Assembly: GCA_964648215.1 (NCBI GenBank)
Contig: CAZYMF010000103.1
Location: 1-16,576, forward strand
Reading direction: 5' to 3'
Length of the DNA: 16,576 nt
DNA from: CAZYMF01 sp964648215
GTDB taxonomy: Bacteria; Desulfobacterota; Binatia; HRBIN30; JACQVA1
Part shown: piece after piece, positions 12,929-16,576 of the stretch
How positions within the stretch are numbered: the first letter of the stretch is position 1
Layout of the letters: each line of letters begins with the position of its first letter
Position numbers and translations under genes: made by a program
The notes under the pieces: model-generated
Told to the model about the DNA's origin: nothing
Databases searched by the model: none
Seen by the model: the letters and a program-made list of their open reading frames with translations, nothing else

Positions 12929-13091
12929 CCCTAGGTCCCAAGCCGCCGTCAAGCGGACGACCTTCGTCCATTCCATGATACATACGATGAAGCTCGCGAA
13001 GCTATTGACGACAGTAGCCGCGCACGATTAGTTCGGCTCGCAGTATCTCACTCGCAGGCACCTGCCACAGCGCCGGTGCCGGGGGCGGGAA
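12929..13091 (+). other. Spacer before the modular secreted protein, with possible mini-ORF and promoter
   Basis: With the gap and hairpin before it, this completes a gene-free stretch from 12684. A 14-codon ORF (ATG 12987, TAG 13029-13031) encodes MKLAKLLTTVAAHD and is in the same frame as the big gene downstream; it could be a leader peptide or chance. TTGACG at 13005-13010 might be a -35, but no good -10 follows. Nothing else stands out. Confidence 0.3.
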
Positions 13092-16000
13092 ATGCGCGAG
13101 CCAGAAGCGACGAGTCGGGACAGATTTCGGACGGCGGGCGCGGGGGCGGCGCGGCCCCTGGCCGTGGGGGCGGTGCGATGGTGGTGTTGCGGGTTGTGTC
13201 TGGGGCTGACGCTGACCGTGTGCGGCGCAGCACGGGCGCAGACCAGCACGCTGGCGGCATCCGCCGACAGCTATCTGCGTGCGGGTAGCCCGAATCAAAA
13301 CCAGGGCGGCGACACCATCCTGCGGGTGCAGGAGAACGGGAACAACCGCGCCCTGGTGCGTTTCGACCAGGGCGCGATCGCGACCGCGGTGAATTCGGGC
13401 CGGCTGGTGTCGGCGACGCTCGAGCTCTACGTCCAGACCAACGCCGACAACTGGGGCGGCAGCGGGCGGACGGTCGATGTCCATCGCCTGAGTGCGGATT
13501 GGAGCGAATCGGCGGTCACGTGGAACTGTCCGCGGGACGGGGATGCGAGCAATGCAAGGGCCGATTGCGACACGCCATGGGAGGGGGGCGCCTACGTGTC
13601 GGCGCCGAGTGCGACCGCCGTCCATGCCAACGGGCTCGCGGGGTGGGTGGACTTCGACGTTACCGCCGACGTTGCGGCATTTCTGGGAGGCGTGCCGAAC
13701 GATGGGTGGTTGATCCGGAAGACCGACGAGGGAGCGAGCGGGCACGTGGACTACACCTCGCAGCAGGGCACGGCCGGCAATGGGCCACGACTCGTGCTGG
13801 TGGTCGAAAGCGCGGCGGTTGACGAAGTGGCTCCGGTGCTGCAGATCACGGCGCCCGATTTCCCGGTCGTGTTCAACAACGCCCGGCCGACGATTGCCGT
13901 GACGTACAGCGACGGCGGGTCGGGGTTGAACCTGGCAACGTTGCAGGTGACGGTGGACGAAAGCGCGATCAGTGGCTGTACTGTGGGTGCCGGCGCGGCC
14001 AGCTGCACCCCGCCGCCGCTGGCGGCGGGGACGCACGTGATTCGCGCCGAGATTGCCGACAAGGCCGGCAACGTGGCGAGCGCGAGCTACGAGGTCGAGC
14101 TGGTCCCCAACGACGGGCCGCATTCGGTCACGTTGCCGGCGCGTTGGGACACGTATCTGAAGCAGGGCAGCCCGAATCAGAATCAAGGCGCGGAGCCGTT
14201 GCTGCGCGTTCAGGACGGCGGCAACAATCGGATCCTCGTCGACTTCGACGAGGCGACGATGTTCGACGCCTTCGGCGATACGCCGCTGACCTCGGCGACG
14301 CTGGAGCTGTTCGTCGAGGACAACGCCGACAACTGGGGCACGAACGGCCGTAGCGTCGCGGTGCATCGCCTGACTCAGGAGTGGAGCGAGCTGGCGGCGA
14401 CGTGGAGCTGCGCCGAGGATACCGACCTCGGCAACTCGGCGGCGGACTGCGGTTCGCACCCCGTGTGGACGGGAGGGAGCTACGAGGCCATGGCCACCGC
14501 GAGCCACGTGATCACCAACGGGCTCGGGGGTTGGTTGTCGTTCGACGTCACCGGGGACGTGCGTGCCTTTCGCGACGGCACGTCGAGCTACGGGTGGCTG
14601 ATTCGCAAGGCCGATGAAGGCGCGGCAGGAAAGGTTTCCTGCTCCTCGCGGGAAGGGGTGGCGGGGCAGGCGCCGCGATTGGTGCTGGTGTTCGATCCAG
14701 CGGCGCCGGACGACGTGGCGCCCCGTCTGCGGATCACGGCGCCGAGCATTCCTCTCGTCGTCGGTGAGCCGCACCCGGCGGTGAGCGTGGCGTACGAGGA
14801 CGCCGCCGGGGTGGACGTGAGCAGCCTCCGCGTTCGGGTCGATGGCTCCGAGATCACCGGCTGCACGGTCGGTCCCAGCGCTGCCACTTGCAACCCCGCG
14901 GATCTGAATGTCGGAGCGCACACGATCGACGCGGAGGTAGCCGACACGAATGGCAATCGAGCGAAGGCGACGGGGCGCTTCCGCGTCATCCTCGGCGCTC
15001 CGACCGAGATCGCCACCATTCCGGTGGTGGGGGACACCTTCCTGCGCCACGGCGCGCCCAATCGGAATCAGGGAGGAGATCGCTTTCTGCGGCTCAAGGC
15101 CAACGGCGACAACCGGGCGTTGTTGCGCGTGGATCAAGCCGCACTGGTCGCCGCGGTCGGCAGTGGTACTTTGGGGTCGGCGATGCTCGAGCTCTATATC
15201 GAGCGCAACGGCAACAACTGGGGTCGCGATGGACGGATGGTGGATGTCCACCGGCTGACGGCGGATTGGAGCGAGACGGGGGCCACGTGGCACTGCGCTG
15301 ACGACAGCAATACCGGCAACCGCCAGCCCGACTGCGGCTCGGAATGGGAAGGTGGGGCGTATAGCCCGGCGGCGACCGCCTCGGTGCTGCACTCCAAGGG
15401 GCTGACCGGCTGGATCCAGTTCGACGTGACGGCCGACGTGGCGCAGTTTCTGGGTGGCGCGCCCAACCACGGGTGGTTGGTGAAGAAGAGCGACGAGCGG
15501 CTCGCCGGCCTGGTGAAGTACAGCTCGCGGGAGAGCGCCTCGGGTTTCGGCCCGCGCCTGGTCCTCGCCGTTCACCCGCAGCCGACCGTTACCGCTGGCG
15601 AGCTCTCTCCCACGGTTACTCCAACGCAGACGCCGAGCTCGACGGCAACGGCCACACCCACGGGCACGGCGAGCCACACACCGACCGACACCGAGACCGC
15701 CACGCCCACGACGCCGCTGTCGGACACGCCGACCGGGGTTCCGGCCGGCACGGCGTTGGCGACGGCGACTCCTGCGAATACGGCGACCCCGGTATCCAGC
15801 GACACACCCTTGCCGTCAGCCACGGCGATGCCGACCGATGCTTCGTTTTGGATCGCGACGGCGACACCGACGGACACGGCGACCGACGCCCCGCTTCCGA
15901 GCGCCACGCCCACGACCACGGTGACGCCAAGCCCTGCAGCGACGAGTAGCCCGGTGCCGCCGGGCGTGGTGGTGGGTGCCGTGTTCGACGACGGCACGGC

Positions 16001-16576
16001 GCAGCCGCTGCCGGGTGTCACCGCGGCGGTGACGACGGGCGACGGGAGTCAGGCGACGGGCGCCGGTGACGCCGCCGGCCGCTACGCGCTGTCGCTGCCG
16101 CCGGGCGAGGCGTGGATCGAGCTGAGCCGGACCGGCTACACGCGCAGCCGGCGCCGCATCACGCTGAGCACCAACGGCGCTACGCGAGCCCGCGACGCCC
16201 GCCTGACCCCGCTGAGCGCGCCCGTCACCGTCACCACCGCCGGCGGCGACGTCACCGCCCCGGTTGCGGGAGGGTCCCCTCTCCTCTCAGGAGAGAGTCA
16301 GGGTGAGGTGATGACCGTTTCCATCCCCTCCGGCGCGCTGTCACAGGACACCGACATCCGTCTGACCCCGCTCGGGCCCCAGGGGCTGGTCTATCCGCTG
16401 CCCCTCGGTTGGAGCGTGCTCGGCGGCGCCGACATTCAGGTCGGCGCGTCGGGCGACGGGAGCTTGGCGACGGGCGTAACGCTGCGCGTCCCACTTGCGC
16501 TTCTCGGCAGCGCGCAGTCGCTCCCCATCGTCACCGCCGTCTGGGACGACACGAGCCGGCAATGGCTCGCCGGCCC
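13092..16576 (+). CDS. Large secreted modular protein: three CBM96/DNRLRE-like modules, Ig-like domains, Thr/Pro linker (3' partial)
   Basis: At least 1161 residues, open at the window end. A positively charged start and the hydrophobic stretch CCGLCLGLTLTVCGAARA form a signal peptide, with likely cleavage after ARA at about residue 50. Three homologous modules follow (about 51-240, 344-536, 639-829), each with a GSPNQNQGG-like motif, NNRALVRFD-like and NADNWG-like segments, an ADWSE..TW motif, FDVTADV and a closing PRLVL. This matches the DNRLRE/CBM96 beta-sandwich type found in surface carbohydrate-binding proteins. Each module has a Cys pair 13 residues apart (C146/C159, C440/C453, C735/C748) enclosing an Asp/Asn-rich loop. 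Ig-like domains with their own Cys pair separate modules 1-2 and 2-3. A Thr/Pro/Ala-rich linker (about 831-955), a carboxypeptidase-regulatory-like domain (about 957-1043) and an IPSGAL-type beta domain follow. An in-frame TAG at 13029 and the signal peptide support ATG 13092. Residues about 1062-1073 are encoded by a REP-like palindrome. Function is probably surface binding; the missing C-terminus may hold the active part. Confidence 0.88.
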   Translation, partial: MREPEATSRDRFRTAGAGAARPLAVGAVRWWCCGLCLGLTLTVCGAARAQTSTLAASADSYLRAGSPNQNQGGDTILRVQENGNNRALVRFDQGAIATAVNSGRLVSATLELYVQTNADNWGGSGRTVDVHRLSADWSESAVTWNCPRDGDASNARADCDTPWEGGAYVSAPSATAVHANGLAGWVDFDVTADVAAFLGGVPNDGWLIRKTDEGASGHVDYTSQQGTAGNGPRLVLVVESAAVDEVAPVLQITAPDFPVVFNNARPTIAVTYSDGGSGLNLATLQVTVDESAISGCTVGAGAASCTPPPLAAGTHVIRAEIADKAGNVASASYEVELVPNDGPHSVTLPARWDTYLKQGSPNQNQGAEPLLRVQDGGNNRILVDFDEATMFDAFGDTPLTSATLELFVEDNADNWGTNGRSVAVHRLTQEWSELAATWSCAEDTDLGNSAADCGSHPVWTGGSYEAMATASHVITNGLGGWLSFDVTGDVRAFRDGTSSYGWLIRKADEGAAGKVSCSSREGVAGQAPRLVLVFDPAAPDDVAPRLRITAPSIPLVVGEPHPAVSVAYEDAAGVDVSSLRVRVDGSEITGCTVGPSAATCNPADLNVGAHTIDAEVADTNGNRAKATGRFRVILGAPTEIATIPVVGDTFLRHGAPNRNQGGDRFLRLKANGDNRALLRVDQAALVAAVGSGTLGSAMLELYIERNGNNWGRDGRMVDVHRLTADWSETGATWHCADDSNTGNRQPDCGSEWEGGAYSPAATASVLHSKGLTGWIQFDVTADVAQFLGGAPNHGWLVKKSDERLAGLVKYSSRESASGFGPRLVLAVHPQPTVTAGELSPTVTPTQTPSSTATATPTGTASHTPTDTETATPTTPLSDTPTGVPAGTALATATPANTATPVSSDTPLPSATAMPTDASFWIATATPTDTATDAPLPSATPTTTVTPSPAATSSPVPPGVVVGAVFDDGTAQPLPGVTAAVTTGDGSQATGAGDAAGRYALSLPPGEAWIELSRTGYTRSRRRITLSTNGATRARDARLTPLSAPVTVTTAGGDVTAPVAGGSPLLSGESQGEVMTVSIPSGALSQDTDIRLTPLGPQGLVYPLPLGWSVLGGADIQVGASGDGSLATGVTLRVPLALLGSAQSLPIVTAVWDDTSRQWLAG
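15583..15954 (+). repeat. Thr/Pro/Ala-rich linker-coding low-complexity region
   Basis: Inside the modular protein, codons acg, acc, aca, gcg, gcc and ccg dominate and give degenerate TATPT/TPT words over about 124 residues. It would be an extended, possibly O-glycosylated spacer that holds the three modules away from the C-terminal part. Repetition is imperfect, so the length may vary between strains. Confidence 0.75.
16277..16308. repeat. REP-like palindrome inside coding sequence (copy 2)
   Basis: CCCTCTCCTCTCAGGAGAGA followed by GTCAGGGTGAGG is a diverged copy of the element at 4220-4253: an initial CCCTCTCC, a palindromic core (CTCTCCT/AGGAGAG) and the tail GGGTGAGG. Here it is read in frame as SPLLSGESQGEV in the secreted modular protein, between a TAGGDVTAPVAG segment and MTVSIPSGAL. 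It appears to be an insertion tolerated in a loop. Confidence 0.6.

Noticed and set aside
13002..15677. 891-codon open frame on the minus strand opposite the modular protein
   Set aside because: The plus strand has a signal peptide, three homologous modules and matched Cys spacing; the minus frame has no recognisable domain and is rich in Arg and Val, as expected for an antisense shadow of GC-rich DNA.

Overview
The window is a high-GC stretch of a bacterial scaffold. It has dense genes, GC-rich codon ends and a 100-N gap, so it is most likely a metagenome- or draft-assembled genome. Acyl-CoA enzymes, an Old Yellow Enzyme-type flavoprotein, a Tat lipoprotein and a very long secreted protein with a Thr/Pro linker fit an uncultured, metabolically versatile soil or sediment lineage (a Binatota/Desulfobacterota-like or Chloroflexota-like bacterium). 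That placement is an inference from style, not a proof. I see no tRNA, rRNA, CRISPR array, transposase or phage gene.

Layout: (1) 1-146 is a spacer of AAGCTTCAAG-type repeats that folds into a long hairpin at the 3' end of an acyl-CoA synthetase (147-1832, minus). (2) A divergent gap leads to a Tat-type lipoprotein of 715 residues (1986-4133, plus) that looks like an alpha/alpha-toroid plus beta-sandwich polysaccharide-active protein. (3) A convergent spacer (4134-4274) has a purine-rich tract and a REP-like hairpin. (4) A DHDPS/NAL-superfamily aldolase or lyase (4275-5261, minus) is divergent from a large fusion protein (5386-8070, plus), which carries a toroid-like helical domain, a beta-sandwich and a GT4-type glycosyltransferase in one frame. 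(5) A convergent spacer holds a doublet of GGCGGGCAGTGCCCGCC palindromes. (6) A tight minus-strand operon (8178-11435) encodes, in transcription order, a D-2-hydroxyacid dehydrogenase, a xylose-isomerase-like TIM-barrel protein and an Old Yellow Enzyme-family oxidoreductase. (7) Divergent from it is an acyl-CoA dehydrogenase (11538-12683, plus). (8) An assembly gap is flanked by an exact 55-bp duplication. (9) A secreted modular protein (from 13092, open at the window end) has three CBM96/DNRLRE-like modules separated by Ig-like domains, then a Thr/Pro linker and a carboxypeptidase-regulatory-like domain.

How the genes may work together: the acyl-CoA synthetase and acyl-CoA dehydrogenase are ordinary fatty-acid or acyl-acid activation and beta-oxidation enzymes. 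The aldolase, TIM-barrel isomerase, 2-hydroxyacid dehydrogenase and flavoprotein form a plausible small-molecule (sugar-acid or keto-acid) catabolic set whose substrate I cannot name. The toroid-like lipoprotein, the toroid-GT fusion and the CBM96-type protein point to carbohydrate-related work at or near the cell surface. Linking these sets is an inference.

The most unusual items are the toroid/beta-sandwich/glycosyltransferase fusion, a REP-like palindrome apparently inserted in frame inside the modular protein with a second copy in a spacer, the k-mer-sized duplication around the N gap, and repeat-derived hairpins at the 3' ends of most of the genes.
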